From: Roseiarcus sp963823165
GTDB lineage: Bacteria > Pseudomonadota > Alphaproteobacteria > Rhizobiales > Beijerinckiaceae
Direction: 5' to 3'
Assembly: GCA_963823165.1 (NCBI GenBank)
Contig: CAWGKV010000012.1
Span: 1-64,000 of the forward strand
DNA: 64,000 nucleotides
Shown here: positions 16,415 to 25,239 of the stretch, in pieces
Layout of the letters: every line of letters begins with the position of its first letter
Numbering within the stretch: the first letter of the stretch is position 1
Program-made: the position numbers and the translations under genes
The notes under the pieces: model-generated
Database searches by the model: none
What the model was told of the DNA's origin: nothing
Seen by the model: the letters and a program-made list of their open reading frames with translations, nothing else

Positions 16415-16955
16415 GTGGAATCGCGAAATGCGCTCTTGCCGCTTTGGCCGCCAGCGGCTTCAGTATCGCTCGCTTTTCGAAGCAGAGATGGTAGTTGTGA
16501 CGAAGGCGGGCCGCCAACATGAAAAGCTTAGAGCTGTCTCAACACGGGAAAACTTCCTCTTAGGAAAAACTTCCTTTAGGAATTGCCCTGGCAATACATA
16601 GAGAGCATTGCCAGGATCCGCTTTCGGTCGAACGGACGCTTCTTCAGCGGGTTTCGGGGACGCCGGTCTGGCGGATGAGGGGCTGGGCGAATCCCGGAGG
16701 GGCCAATCGCCACGCCCATCACACCGGCCCTCACCCCGCATCCTTCGACAAGCTCCTCCGACAAGCTTACACGAAAGTTCGAGCCGGCTCTCTGTGCCCT
16801 TCGTGTGACCTTTGCGTACTTCGTGTTTATTCCTTTTCACCGCGAAGGACAGAAAGATTACACCAAGATCACAAAGGCTGGAACTTTCATGCGCAACGGG
16901 TCGGCGCCGCCGGTGGCCAACTCAGGATGAGGGGGCGAGGGGGAATCGCAGGGCC
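16415..16955. other. Intergenic region between the metal operon and icd
   Basis: About 540 bases with no convincing gene; frames here are poor and overlap icd shadows. It contains a tandem direct repeat 'aaaacttcct..tagg' (16549-16582) and just after it a perfect 9-base inverted repeat CCTGGCAAT/ATTGCCAGG (16587-16615, 11-base loop). The promoter of the ArsR gene must lie at its left end. I see no clear SmtB-type 12-2-12 operator. Confidence 0.55.
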
Positions 16956-18173
16956 TCAGCCGGCCGCCATCGCCTTCCTGAGGTTCTCGTCGACCTTGTC
17001 GAGAAAGCCGGTGGTCGACAGCCACTTCTGTTCGGGGCCGATCAGGAGCGCGAGATCCTTCGTCATGGAGCCGGCCTCGACCGTCTCGACACAGACTTTT
17101 TCCAGCGTCGAGGCGAATTTCGCCAGCGCCAGGTTGCCGTCGAGCTTGGCCCGGTGGGAGAGGCCGCGGGTCCAGGCGAAGATCGAGGCGATCGAGTTGG
17201 TGGAGGTCTCGCGGCCCTTCTGGTGCTCGCGGTAGTGGCGGGTGACCGTGCCGTGGGCGGCTTCCGCCTCGACCGTCCGCCCGTCGGGGGTCATCAGCAC
17301 GCTGGTCATCAGGCCGAGCGACCCATATCCTTGAGCCACCGTGTCGGACTGCACGTCGCCGTCGTAGTTCTTGCACGCCCACACGTAGCCGCCCGACCAT
17401 TTGAGCGCCGCAGCCACCATGTCGTCGATCAGCCGATGCTCGTAGGTGATCCCGAGGCTCTGGAACCTCGACTTGAACTCGTTCTCGTAGACCTCCTGGA
17501 AGATGTCCTTGAACCGCCCGTCATAGGCCTTGAGGATCGTGTTCTTGGTCGACAGGTAGACCGGATATTTGCGCATGATCCCGTAATTCAGCGAGGCGCG
17601 GGCGAAGTCGCGGATCGAATCGTCGAGATTGTACATCGACATCGCGACCCCGGCGCCGGGGAACTTGAACACCTCCCTTTCGATCACCTGGCCGTCCTCG
17701 CCCTCGAAACGGATGGTCAGGCGGCCCTTCCCCGGGACCTTGAAGTCGGTCGCCCGATACTGGTCGCCGTAGGCATGGCGGCCGATGACGATCGGCTGGG
17801 TCCAGCTCGGCACGAGGCGCGGCACGTTTTGGCAGATGATCGGCTCGCGGAAGATGACGCCGCCGAGGATGTTGCGGATCGTGCCGTTGGGACTCTTCCA
17901 CATTTCCTTCAGATGGAATTCCTTGACCCGCGCTTCGTCCGGCGTGATCGTGGCGCACTTGACCCCGACGCCGCAGGCCTGGATGGCGTGCGCCGCGTCG
18001 ATCGTCACCTGGTCGTTGGTGGCGTCGCGGTGCTCGACCGAAAGGTCGAAATAGAGGAGCTCGACGTCGAGATAGGGCTGAATCAGCTTGTCGCGGATCA
18101 GATGCCAGATGATGCGCGTCATCTCGTCGCCGTCGAGCTCGACGACCGGATTTTCGACCTTGATCTTGGGCAT
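16956..18173 (-). CDS. icd: NADP-dependent isocitrate dehydrogenase
   Basis: A 405-aa cytoplasmic enzyme of the TCA cycle that oxidises isocitrate to 2-oxoglutarate with NADP. It starts at ATG 18173 (MPKIKVENPVVELDGDEMTR), the usual start of the dimeric alphaproteobacterial/eukaryotic-like class; the frame upstream of it is not conserved. Typical blocks are DGDEMTRIIW, KCATITPDEARV, SPNGTIRNILGG and YAWACKNYDG-like 'VWACKNYDGD'. It ends KVDENLRKAMAAG. In related genomes icd often faces alaS; here 16 kb of other DNA separates it from alaS, and a copy of its 3' end lies at 545-628. Confidence 0.95.
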   Translation of the reverse strand: MPKIKVENPVVELDGDEMTRIIWHLIRDKLIQPYLDVELLYFDLSVEHRDATNDQVTIDAAHAIQACGVGVKCATITPDEARVKEFHLKEMWKSPNGTIRNILGGVIFREPIICQNVPRLVPSWTQPIVIGRHAYGDQYRATDFKVPGKGRLTIRFEGEDGQVIEREVFKFPGAGVAMSMYNLDDSIRDFARASLNYGIMRKYPVYLSTKNTILKAYDGRFKDIFQEVYENEFKSRFQSLGITYEHRLIDDMVAAALKWSGGYVWACKNYDGDVQSDTVAQGYGSLGLMTSVLMTPDGRTVEAEAAHGTVTRHYREHQKGRETSTNSIASIFAWTRGLSHRAKLDGNLALAKFASTLEKVCVETVEAGSMTKDLALLIGPEQKWLSTTGFLDKVDENLRKAMAAG

Positions 18174-18418
18174 CGCCGATGGTTTCCTTGGAGCTGGAGC
18201 AGGATGCGCTGGGATGCGCCCCTCATAGCACCGGGCCCGAGGGCGTCCTAGTTCTGCTTTAGGCGAGGCGGCGTCGTCGCGGGAACGTTCCGGCGCACGA
18301 GGACGTTTTCCGCCCCGCGCGCCTTCGGGTGACGCCGAGCGCGACAGTCCGCGTTTGAGGAGTTGCACGTTCGAGACCGTTTCGCCGTTGCCGCGCTTGG
18401 GGAAGGGAGGCAGACGAG

Positions 18419-19405
18419 ATGTCGCGACCAGCCTGGAAGGCTCATAAGCCGGAAAGCGTCAGCGGCCGGGCGCGCGGCGCCCGGGCTGCGGCCGGCGCTC
18501 TTCTTCTCGCCGCTTTGGCGGCCCTATCCCCTGGATCGTCGTTGGCGGACCAGGGCGCGGCTGCGGCCCCGGCCGAGGGGACGCCCAAGCAGGGGCCCGC
18601 GGCCCCGGCCGACGCTGCGCCGAGGCATGCGCCCGCGACCGACAACGCGGTGGCGACGCTCTGCGGCATCGTCGAGACCGCGGCCAAGGAACAGGGGCTG
18701 CCGGTCAATTTCTTCACCCGGCTCATCTGGCGCGAGAGCGCCTTCCATCCGGGCGCCGTCAGCCCGGCGGGGGCGCAAGGCGTGGCGCAGTTCATGCCGG
18801 GCACCGCATCCGACCGCGGGCTCGCCGACCCGTTCGACCCCGCCGCCGCGATCCCGGCGTCCGCCAAGCTGCTGGCCGAGCTCGCCCAGCGCTTCGGCAA
18901 TCTCGGCCTCGCGGCGGCCGCCTACAACGCGGGAGCGAACGCGGTCGCCGACTGGCTCGCGGGCCATGGGTCGATGCCGCTCGAGACGCAGGACTATGTG
19001 CTCGCGATCACCGGCCATGACGTCGAGGAGTGGCGGGGCGACAAGCCTCCCGCCTCCGCGTCGCCGAACCCCGACAAGCCCTGCATGGCCTCGATCGGAA
19101 GTCTGCGCGTTGGACGCGGACTCGACTCCTTGCCTGCCGTCTCGGGCCTGTTCGCGCCGTGGGGCGTGCAGATCGCCGCCAGCTTCAATAAGGGCTCGGC
19201 GCTGCGCGCCTTCGCCCGCGCGCAACACGATTATTACAGCGTCATCGGCGGCATGCAGCCGTTCGTGCTGGGCTCCGTGCTGCGGAGCCGGGGCTTCCGC
19301 CCGTTCTATCGCGTGCGGCTGCCGGCGCAGACGGGGGCCGAAGCGCAAAAGCTTTGCGACCGCATTCAGGCCGTGGGCGGCGCCTGCGCCGTGCTGAGGA
19401 GCTGA
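18419..19405 (+). CDS. Lytic transglycosylase with C-terminal SPOR-like domain
   Basis: A 328-aa exported protein with GGGAGG eight bases before ATG 18419. A hydrophobic segment (about residues 23-42) is a signal peptide or anchor. A Pro/Ala-rich linker leads to an SLT domain with catalytic Glu in LIWRESAFHPG (about residue 108), then GAQGVAQFMPGTA and AAYNAG. The last 75 residues (VQIAASFNKGSALRAF ... FYRVRLPAQ ... CDRIQAVGGACAV) look like a SPOR domain, which binds denuded glycan strands at the septum. It cleaves peptidoglycan in the periplasm. It is divergent from icd and not in an obvious operon. Confidence 0.88.
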   Translation: MSRPAWKAHKPESVSGRARGARAAAGALLLAALAALSPGSSLADQGAAAAPAEGTPKQGPAAPADAAPRHAPATDNAVATLCGIVETAAKEQGLPVNFFTRLIWRESAFHPGAVSPAGAQGVAQFMPGTASDRGLADPFDPAAAIPASAKLLAELAQRFGNLGLAAAAYNAGANAVADWLAGHGSMPLETQDYVLAITGHDVEEWRGDKPPASASPNPDKPCMASIGSLRVGRGLDSLPAVSGLFAPWGVQIAASFNKGSALRAFARAQHDYYSVIGGMQPFVLGSVLRSRGFRPFYRVRLPAQTGAEAQKLCDRIQAVGGACAVLRS

Positions 19406-19541
19406 GCCGCGGCGGCCTCATTCGGCAAGAACGAGGCTCGGCCGCCCGCATCCGGCGGCGCTGGCCTGACAACGAGGCGGACGGGCTCATGTCTTTTCGG
19501 GGGTTCCCGCGACGACGGCGGCCCCAGACACCGCCTCCCCC

Positions 19542-20450
19542 TCACGCCGCCTCGGCCGCGACCTTCGGCTTCGCCCTGAGCCCGATCAGATGACAGATCG
19601 CGAACACGAGATCGGCGCGGTTCATCGTATAAAAATGCAAATCCTCAATTCCGTGGTCGATGAGGTCGATCACCTGCTCGGCGCAGACGGCGGCGGCGAC
19701 CAGGCGGCGGGTGGCCGGGTCGTCCTCGAGGCCGTCGAAGCGATCGGCGAGCCAGTTGGGCACGCTCGTCCCGGCCCGGCGGGCGAAATTTGCAGTCTGC
19801 TTGAAATTCTGCACCGGAAAGATTCCCGGCACGATCGGGATCGTGAGCCCGGCCGCGCCCGCAACGTCGAGAAAACGGTAGTAGGCGCTGTTGTCAAAGA
19901 AGAACTGGGTGATCGCCCGGTCCGCGCCCGCGCCGACCTTGCGCTTCAAAACGTCGATGTCGTGCAAGAGCGTCGGGCTCTGCGGATGCTTTTCCGGATA
20001 GGTCCCGACCGAGACCTCGAAATTGCCGATCTCCTTGGCGTCCGCGACGAGTTCGGCCGTCGCACGATAGCCATCCGGGCGTCCCTCGTAGGGCGCGTCG
20101 AGGCCCGTGGAAGGATCCCCGCGCAGCGCCACGATGTGGCGTACCCCGACGCCGTGATAGGCGGCGAGGGTCTCGCGAATCTCGTCCCGCGAGGCGCCGA
20201 CGCAGGTAAGGTGAGCCGCTGGCTTCATCGTCGTTTCGCGGACGAGCCGCCCCACCAGCCCATGGGTGCGCTCGCGGGTCGAACCGCCCGCGCCGTAGGT
20301 GACCGAGACGAAGGCGGGGCCGAGCGGTTCGAGCCGCCGCGCGGCTTCCCAGAGGCTCGTCTCCATCTCGGGAGTCTTCGGCGGGAAGAACTCGAAAGAG
20401 ACGCGGACGGACGCTCCCGCCCGGCTCAACGGAACATGCTTCATGGCCAT
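19542..20450 (-). CDS. metF: 5,10-methylenetetrahydrofolate reductase
   Basis: A 302-aa FAD enzyme that reduces methylene-THF to methyl-THF for methionine synthesis. Family blocks: VSFEFFPPKTPEME (catalytic Glu), FVSVTYGAGGSTRERT, LRGDP, and QFFFDNSAYYRF. Start ATG 20450 shares one base with the stop of the upstream regulator gene (TGATG), so translation is coupled. ATG 20444 is an alternative. Co-transcription with an ArsR-methyltransferase regulator points to control by the methyl cycle. Confidence 0.95.
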   Translation of the reverse strand: MAMKHVPLSRAGASVRVSFEFFPPKTPEMETSLWEAARRLEPLGPAFVSVTYGAGGSTRERTHGLVGRLVRETTMKPAAHLTCVGASRDEIRETLAAYHGVGVRHIVALRGDPSTGLDAPYEGRPDGYRATAELVADAKEIGNFEVSVGTYPEKHPQSPTLLHDIDVLKRKVGAGADRAITQFFFDNSAYYRFLDVAGAAGLTIPIVPGIFPVQNFKQTANFARRAGTSVPNWLADRFDGLEDDPATRRLVAAAVCAEQVIDLIDHGIEDLHFYTMNRADLVFAICHLIGLRAKPKVAAEAA

Positions 20451-21472
20451 CAGGCGAACTCCGCGTCTGCTTTCTGAAATCCATCGGAGATGATTCGCGG
20501 GTCTTCAGCGAGCCATATCGCGACCGTCAGCTTGCCCTGCTCGCCCGCCGCGGGCGGGACCCGCTTCCCCTGCACGCCGACGAGGCCGGCCTCGGCCAGA
20601 AAACCCTCGATCTCGGCGAGCGCGAAGCCAAGCCGACGGTGGGCGAAATCGGTCCGCAGGAACTCCTGGTCATGGGCGTCGAAGTCGACAACGACCAGCC
20701 GGCCGCCCGGCGCGAGCGCCCGGGCGGCTTCGTTCAGCGCGCGGGCCGGATCGTCGAGGAAGTGCAGCACCTGGTGAATGACCACGAGGTCGTAGCCGTC
20801 GCGCTCGACCGGCGGCGCGTAGATGTCGCCCTGACGCAGATGGACGTTGCGCAATCCGGCCTGATCGACGCGGGTGCGCGCGAGCGAGAGCATCGGCGCG
20901 CTCTGGTCGACGCCCACGGCGCGCACGGCGCGCGGCGCCAGGAGCTCGAGCATCCGACCGGTGCCCGTGCCGAGATCGAGCAGGCTGCGGTAGGGCTTGT
21001 CGCCGATGGTCGACATGAGCGCCGCCTCGACCCGCTCCTCGGGCGCGTGCAGAGCGCGAATCCGGTCCCAATTCGCCGCATGCTCGGCGAAATAGGCCGC
21101 GGCCTGCTTGCGCCGCGCCTCGCGCGCGACCTCGAGCCGCGCTCTGTCGGCGCCGAGGGTCGGGTCGGCGGCATCGAGCCGGCGGACGAGGTCGCGGGCG
21201 AAGGCGCCGCCCTCGTCGGCGAGGCGGAAGAAGGCCCATGCTCCCTCGCGCTGCCGGGCGGCGAGCCCCGCCTCGACGAGCAGCTTGAGGTGGCGCGAGA
21301 CGCGCGGCTGAGACTGGCCGAGGATCGCCACCAGCTCGCTGACCGTCAGCTCCGCCTCGTCGAGCAGGCAAAGGATTCTGAGCCGCGTCTCCTCGCCCGC
21401 CGCCTCGAGATCGGCGAGCAGCGCGGGGAAGGAAACTGCAGGCGGCGGCAAGCGCGACTTAGACATAAACAT
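20450..21472 (-). CDS. ArsR-type regulator fused to a SAM-dependent methyltransferase (SahR-like)
   Basis: About 340 aa. Residues about 15-100 are an ArsR winged helix (ELTVSELVAILGQSQPRVSRHLKLL). Residues about 150-300 are a class I methyltransferase fold with motif I LLDLGTGTGRML, VGVDQS and LAPGGRLVVVD. ATG 21472 and ATG 21466 both fit; a longer frame to 21811 is not convincing. A known group of such fusions, SahR, represses methionine-cycle genes and responds to S-adenosylhomocysteine. Here it is translationally coupled to metF. A palindrome covers its start codon (21460-21485), which suggests autorepression. Whether the methyltransferase part is still catalytic or only senses ligand is unknown. 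Confidence 0.88.
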   Translation of the reverse strand: MFMSKSRLPPPAVSFPALLADLEAAGEETRLRILCLLDEAELTVSELVAILGQSQPRVSRHLKLLVEAGLAARQREGAWAFFRLADEGGAFARDLVRRLDAADPTLGADRARLEVAREARRKQAAAYFAEHAANWDRIRALHAPEERVEAALMSTIGDKPYRSLLDLGTGTGRMLELLAPRAVRAVGVDQSAPMLSLARTRVDQAGLRNVHLRQGDIYAPPVERDGYDLVVIHQVLHFLDDPARALNEAARALAPGGRLVVVDFDAHDQEFLRTDFAHRRLGFALAEIEGFLAEAGLVGVQGKRVPPAAGEQGKLTVAIWLAEDPRIISDGFQKADAEFA

Positions 21473-21485
21473 ATCTTTATGTCTA
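21460..21485. promoter_or_regulatory. Palindromic operator over the start of the SahR-like gene
   Basis: TAGACATAAA and TTTATGTCTA are perfect 10-base arms around CATATC. The inner part ATAAA-CATATC-TTTAT resembles the SahR-type pattern (ATAAAGATATCTTTAT as I recall it). It includes both candidate ATG codons, so binding would block initiation or transcription of the regulator-metF operon. There is no ribosome-binding site upstream, so the message may be leaderless. Confidence 0.75.
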
Positions 21486-21618
21486 ATCGAACGGCGGCGC
21501 AAGGGCGCGCTTTTTCGGGCCCGGATAAGGGCCGACCCTAAACAGGGTCCTAACCCTTTGGATTTTCTGGGGCCTGACCCTAAACTTGCGCTAAACGGCC
21601 GATTGCCGGGATTCCGCG

Positions 21619-22326
21619 TCAGACGCAGGCGCTGGGCCGCGCCCGGTCCAAAACCTCGATCCGGCACGCCGCCCCGCATTCCCGTCCGATCAGCTTTGCG
21701 AGCCGCGCCGCGGAGGCCTCGGCGTCGCCGACGCCGTTGGATTGGACGGTCAGAACGGCGCGCCGGGTTGCTAGACCAGCGGCGGTGCGAGAATCCTGGC
21801 GCCAGTTCCACCGCCGGCAGAGCACGTGCCGGGCGTCGGCGTAGACGACCTCGCCTTCCTTTGGCGGATCATTCGGATCGTCGCCTGGTTCGGCGCCCAT
21901 GTCGAGGAAGCTGTCGCCAGGCCGAGCGAATCGGAAAACGAGGTCGCCAAGAGTCCTGTCGAGGTCGTCGCAGCCGAGGCAGAGGCCGGTCTCGAGCGAC
22001 ACCATGTTGGTGAGATCGACCAGCGCGTTGATCGAGGGCAGCGGCTGGCCGGCGACCACCCGCTTGATCAGGCGCTCGACCGAGGATCGATAGCTCGTCC
22101 GCTTGATCCCGAAGCCTTTGTAGGCCGCGCGCCAAGCGGCGACTTCGGGGATGGCGGAGAGCTCCATGCGGCCCCAGCGCCGGCGGCATTGCCCTTCCGC
22201 CGCCGCCATCTCTTCGGCGAGCGCCGCCGAGCGTTGCGGCGCGATCGTCAGCGGCTCGGCGAAGACAAAGGCGACTCGGAACAAGGGGAAACGCTGGGTG
22301 AGGTCCTCGATCGAAAGTCTCGGCAT
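21619..22326 (-). CDS. B3/B4-domain protein (PheT-like editing-domain homologue)
   Basis: A protein of about 235 aa from ATG 22326 (MPRLSIEDLTQRFP); the frame reaches 22374 but the extra residues look like leader. It matches B3/B4 domain proteins, which resemble the editing module of phenylalanyl-tRNA synthetase beta: WRAAYKGFGIKRTSYRSSVERLIKRV, INALVDLTNMVSLETGLCLGCDD-like sequence (only part quoted) and SGRE-like GREC. Stand-alone members have been proposed to act on mischarged tRNA or aminoacyl compounds, but no function is certain. Same strand as the regulator-metF operon, 146 bases upstream. Confidence 0.75.
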   Translation of the reverse strand: MPRLSIEDLTQRFPLFRVAFVFAEPLTIAPQRSAALAEEMAAAEGQCRRRWGRMELSAIPEVAAWRAAYKGFGIKRTSYRSSVERLIKRVVAGQPLPSINALVDLTNMVSLETGLCLGCDDLDRTLGDLVFRFARPGDSFLDMGAEPGDDPNDPPKEGEVVYADARHVLCRRWNWRQDSRTAAGLATRRAVLTVQSNGVGDAEASAARLAKLIGRECGAACRIEVLDRARPSACV

Positions 22327-22476
22327 CGGCGGCCGTTCCCAAAGTGAAAGATTCGAAGGCTCTTTGTGCTGCACCGACCTGGGGAGACCATCCGGCGGCT
22401 TGAAAATTTGGCCGGCCTCTTATAAGCGGCGCCGGGTCCGGGTAAACAATCGACTACAACGGGATGACCTTCAAAC

Positions 22477-22728
22477 ATGCGAGTCAACGGTCTGGCCTGC
22501 GCCGCGGCGCTTTCCCTCTTCGCCGCGCAAGGGGCGCTTGCTTTCGACGCCGCCGCCCCGGATGATTCGACCGTCGCCCCCACCATGAAGCCGCAAGCGG
22601 CTCCAGGCTCGGGGGACCCCGGCGCACGCACGGCCAGGTCGATCGAATGCTCGCAGAAGGCCGACGCCCAGAACCTCCACGGCAAGCCGCGCAAACATTT
22701 CATGCGCGACTGCAAGCACGGCGCCTGA
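22477..22728 (+). CDS. Small exported protein with one PsiF repeat
   Basis: 83 aa. A signal peptide (MRVNGLACAAALSLF..GALAF) is followed by a Pro/Ala-rich stretch and then one PsiF-type unit, RSIECSQKADAQNLHGKPRK HFMRDCK (split here), with two conserved cysteines. Classic PsiF proteins have two such units, so this is a short form. PsiF is named after phosphate-starvation induction in enterobacteria; its molecular role is unknown. Promoter-like AT-rich sequence lies just upstream (22415-22476). The neighbours give no clue. Confidence 0.8.
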   Translation: MRVNGLACAAALSLFAAQGALAFDAAAPDDSTVAPTMKPQAAPGSGDPGARTARSIECSQKADAQNLHGKPRKHFMRDCKHGA

Positions 22729-22773
22729 GGCGCGTCGTTCGGGTCGAAGAGGCCGGCCGGGTGGCGGTCGGCG

Positions 22774-23733
22774 GTGTTGATTTCGGGGTTGGCAGTGGCC
22801 GAGACCGACGAGCGGCTTGAGCTATTTTCGACTCCCCGCGACTGGCTGCGTCACGCAGTCGGACGCTTCCGGGCGGAGGGTCTTTCCTTTGGCCACGGCA
22901 CGACGACCGCGACCGACGAAGCCGCTTACATCATTCTCGAAGGCCTGAACCTCCCGATCGATACGCTCGATCCATTCCTCGACGCGAGGCTTCTGCGACG
23001 CGAGCGCGAACGCCTCGACGCGCTGATCGAGGCGCGCGTGACGACGCGCAAGCCCGCCGCCTACCTCCTCAACCGCGCCTACATCCAGGGGATCCCGTTC
23101 TACGTCGACGAGCGCGTCATCGTGCCGCGCAGCTATATCGGCGAGCTTTTGATGACGACCTTCGCCGACGACAACGCGCTGACCGGCGACCCGGCGGCGG
23201 TTTCGCGCGTTCTCGACCTTTGCGCCGGCGGAGGCTCCCTCGCCATTCTCGCCGCCCGTGTTTTCCCCAACGCCACTGTCGACGCCGCCGATCTGTCGGC
23301 CGACGCGCTCGCCGTGGCCCGGCGCAACGTCGACGAGCATGGGTTGTCCGATCGCATAAGGCTCGAGCACGGCGACCTTTTCGCGCCGCTGAAGGGTGCG
23401 CGCTACGACCTCATTCTGACCAACCCGCCCTATGTCGACGCCGAGGCGCTTGCGGCGTTTCCGCCGGAATACGCTGCCGAGCCGCGCCTCGCACACGCGG
23501 GCGGGGCAGACGGTCTCGCCATTGTCCGGCGGATCCTGAGCGAGGCGCCGGACCATCTGACGCCGGACGGCAGGCTCGTATGCGAAATCGGCCGCGGCCA
23601 GGACCGGCTCGTCCGCGATTTTCCCGATCTGCCTTTCGTCTGGCTCGACACCGAGGAAAGCGCCGGCGAAGTGTTCCTTCTGCGGGCGAGCGACTTTGCG
23701 CCGCCGAAGCGCGGGCCGCGTCGGAAGCCATGA
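22774..23733 (+). CDS. prmB: Ribosomal protein L3 N5-glutamine methyltransferase
   Basis: A 319-aa SAM-dependent methyltransferase. Motif I VLDLCAGGGSLAILAA, then DAADLSADALAVA, and the glutamine-methylase signature TNPPYVDAEAL. The N-terminal domain (TPRDWLRHAVGRF..) fits PrmB rather than PrmC (HemK), which lacks it. PrmB modifies a glutamine of L3 during assembly of the large ribosomal subunit. The start is uncertain: GTG 22774, TTG 22777, TTG 22789 and GTG 22795 all precede conserved sequence. It converges on ccrM, with stops four bases apart. Confidence 0.92.
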   Translation: MLISGLAVAETDERLELFSTPRDWLRHAVGRFRAEGLSFGHGTTTATDEAAYIILEGLNLPIDTLDPFLDARLLRRERERLDALIEARVTTRKPAAYLLNRAYIQGIPFYVDERVIVPRSYIGELLMTTFADDNALTGDPAAVSRVLDLCAGGGSLAILAARVFPNATVDAADLSADALAVARRNVDEHGLSDRIRLEHGDLFAPLKGARYDLILTNPPYVDAEALAAFPPEYAAEPRLAHAGGADGLAIVRRILSEAPDHLTPDGRLVCEIGRGQDRLVRDFPDLPFVWLDTEESAGEVFLLRASDFAPPKRGPRRKP

Positions 23734-23737
23734 GCCG

Positions 23738-24916
23738 CTACTCCGCCGCGCGCATCGAGGCGCGGATGCTGGCGCGCAGATTGTCGATCGGAGCGAGCCG
23801 GCCCGCTCGCTCGACATGCCAGAAGGTCCAGCCGTTGCAGGCGGGCAGGCCTTGCACCAGCGCGCCGATCTTGTGGATCGAGCCGACCGCCGGACCGGCC
23901 GCAAGGGTCCCATCGGCGCGCACGAGCGCCGAGTGGCGCCGGTCGACGTCGACGACGCGTTCGCCCGGGTTTACGAGCCCCGCCTCCACGACGCTGGCGA
24001 ACGCCACGCGCGGCTCGCTGCGCTTGGTCGGCGCGGTCGCGACCGCTTCGTGGGCGAGCGGCTCGACGGCCGCGATTCGCTTCCGGGCCGCCGCCGCATA
24101 GGCGGGATCGCGCTCGATGCCGATGAAGGAGCGGCGGAGTCTTCGCGCGACTGCGCCGGTAGTGCCCGAGCCCAGAAACGGGTCGAGCACGAGGTCGCCG
24201 ACGTTCGAGGCCGCGACGAGCACGCGCGCGAGCAGAGCCTCCGGCTTCTGCGTCGGGTGGGTCTTGCGGCCCATGTCGTCCTTCAGTCGCTCCGCTCCGG
24301 TGCAGATCGGCAGGAACCAGTCGGAGCGCGCCTGACAATCCTCGTTGCCGGCCTTCAGCGCCTCGTAATTGAAGGTATAGGCCCTGGCCTCGGCGCCGCG
24401 CGCCGCCCAGATCATCGTTTCGTGGGCGTTGGTGAAACGGCGGCCGCGGAAATTTGGCATCGGGTTGGCTTTGCGCCAAACGATGTCATTGAGGATCCAG
24501 AAGCCGAGGTCCTGCAGGATCGCGCCGACGCGGAAGATGTTGTGGTACGAGCCGATCACGACGATGGTGGCGTTGGGCTTCATGATTCGCCGGGCGGCGC
24601 CGAGCCAGGCGCGCGTGAAGGCGTCGTATTCGGCGAAATTCGCGAACTTGTCCCAATCGTCGTCGACGGCGTCGACCAGGCTTTGGTCGGGACGAGATAA
24701 AGATCCTTCGAGCTGGAGGTTGTACGGCGGATCCGCGAAGACGAGGTCCACGGAGCCCGCCGGCAGCTTGTTCATCTCGGCGACGCAGTCGCCGACAAGA
24801 ACAGCGTCGCGCGGCGCAGGAACGATTGCGGCCGGGCGTTTCGCCTCGCCGGCGCCAGTACGAAAAACCTGAATCTGGGCGGGGAGACGCAACGCTCCGG
24901 CACGCAACCTACGCAT
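23738..24916 (-). CDS. ccrM: Cell-cycle adenine DNA methyltransferase (GANTC-specific CcrM type)
   Basis: A beta-class N6-adenine methylase of about 392 aa. DPPYNLQLEG is motif IV, TAHETMIW-like 'NAHETMIWAA' and HPTQKPEALL follow, and motif I is DPFLGSGTTGAVA. The C-terminal extension of about 90 residues (SVHK-like 'GSIHKIGALVQGLPACNGWTFWH', part quoted) is the CcrM-specific domain. CcrM methylates GANTC and times replication and gene expression in alphaproteobacteria. ATG 24916 is preferred over TTG 24961. Not part of a restriction system; no nuclease gene is adjacent. Confidence 0.93.
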   Translation of the reverse strand: MRRLRAGALRLPAQIQVFRTGAGEAKRPAAIVPAPRDAVLVGDCVAEMNKLPAGSVDLVFADPPYNLQLEGSLSRPDQSLVDAVDDDWDKFANFAEYDAFTRAWLGAARRIMKPNATIVVIGSYHNIFRVGAILQDLGFWILNDIVWRKANPMPNFRGRRFTNAHETMIWAARGAEARAYTFNYEALKAGNEDCQARSDWFLPICTGAERLKDDMGRKTHPTQKPEALLARVLVAASNVGDLVLDPFLGSGTTGAVARRLRRSFIGIERDPAYAAAARKRIAAVEPLAHEAVATAPTKRSEPRVAFASVVEAGLVNPGERVVDVDRRHSALVRADGTLAAGPAVGSIHKIGALVQGLPACNGWTFWHVERAGRLAPIDNLRASIRASMRAAE

Positions 24917-25239
24917 GAACGCGAACCACTCGATGCTCGTCCGGATGCTTCTAGCCGGCAACTCGTTTATGGTGCGTTTTAAGTAAAAGTATGGTTATGC
25001 AGCCGGGGCTGACGTTGTGTCGTTTTCGTACGGGCGAAGTCACGCCGCGAGCTTTTCGGTCGCAACACTTTTGCAACCATTGATTCGCCCCGTCCTTGCT
25101 CAAACGCCTTCTGCCTCCGACAGCCCATACCGCGTCGATGACAGGGGCAGGGACCGGAGGGCGCCCACGTGACAGCGCCAGCCGATGGAAAGCCGCCAAT
25201 TGTTTGCGCTCGAAGTCAAAGCGCGGCTCGATCTTCGCC

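Noticed and set aside
16812..18251. 479-codon plus-strand ORF opposite icd
   Set aside because: Perfect antisense of a strongly conserved icd; composition (LDR/VGR repeats) is typical of shadow frames.
23738..24916. Treating the GANTC methylase as part of a restriction system
   Set aside because: The C-terminal domain and lack of a nuclease neighbour fit the cell-cycle methylase CcrM.
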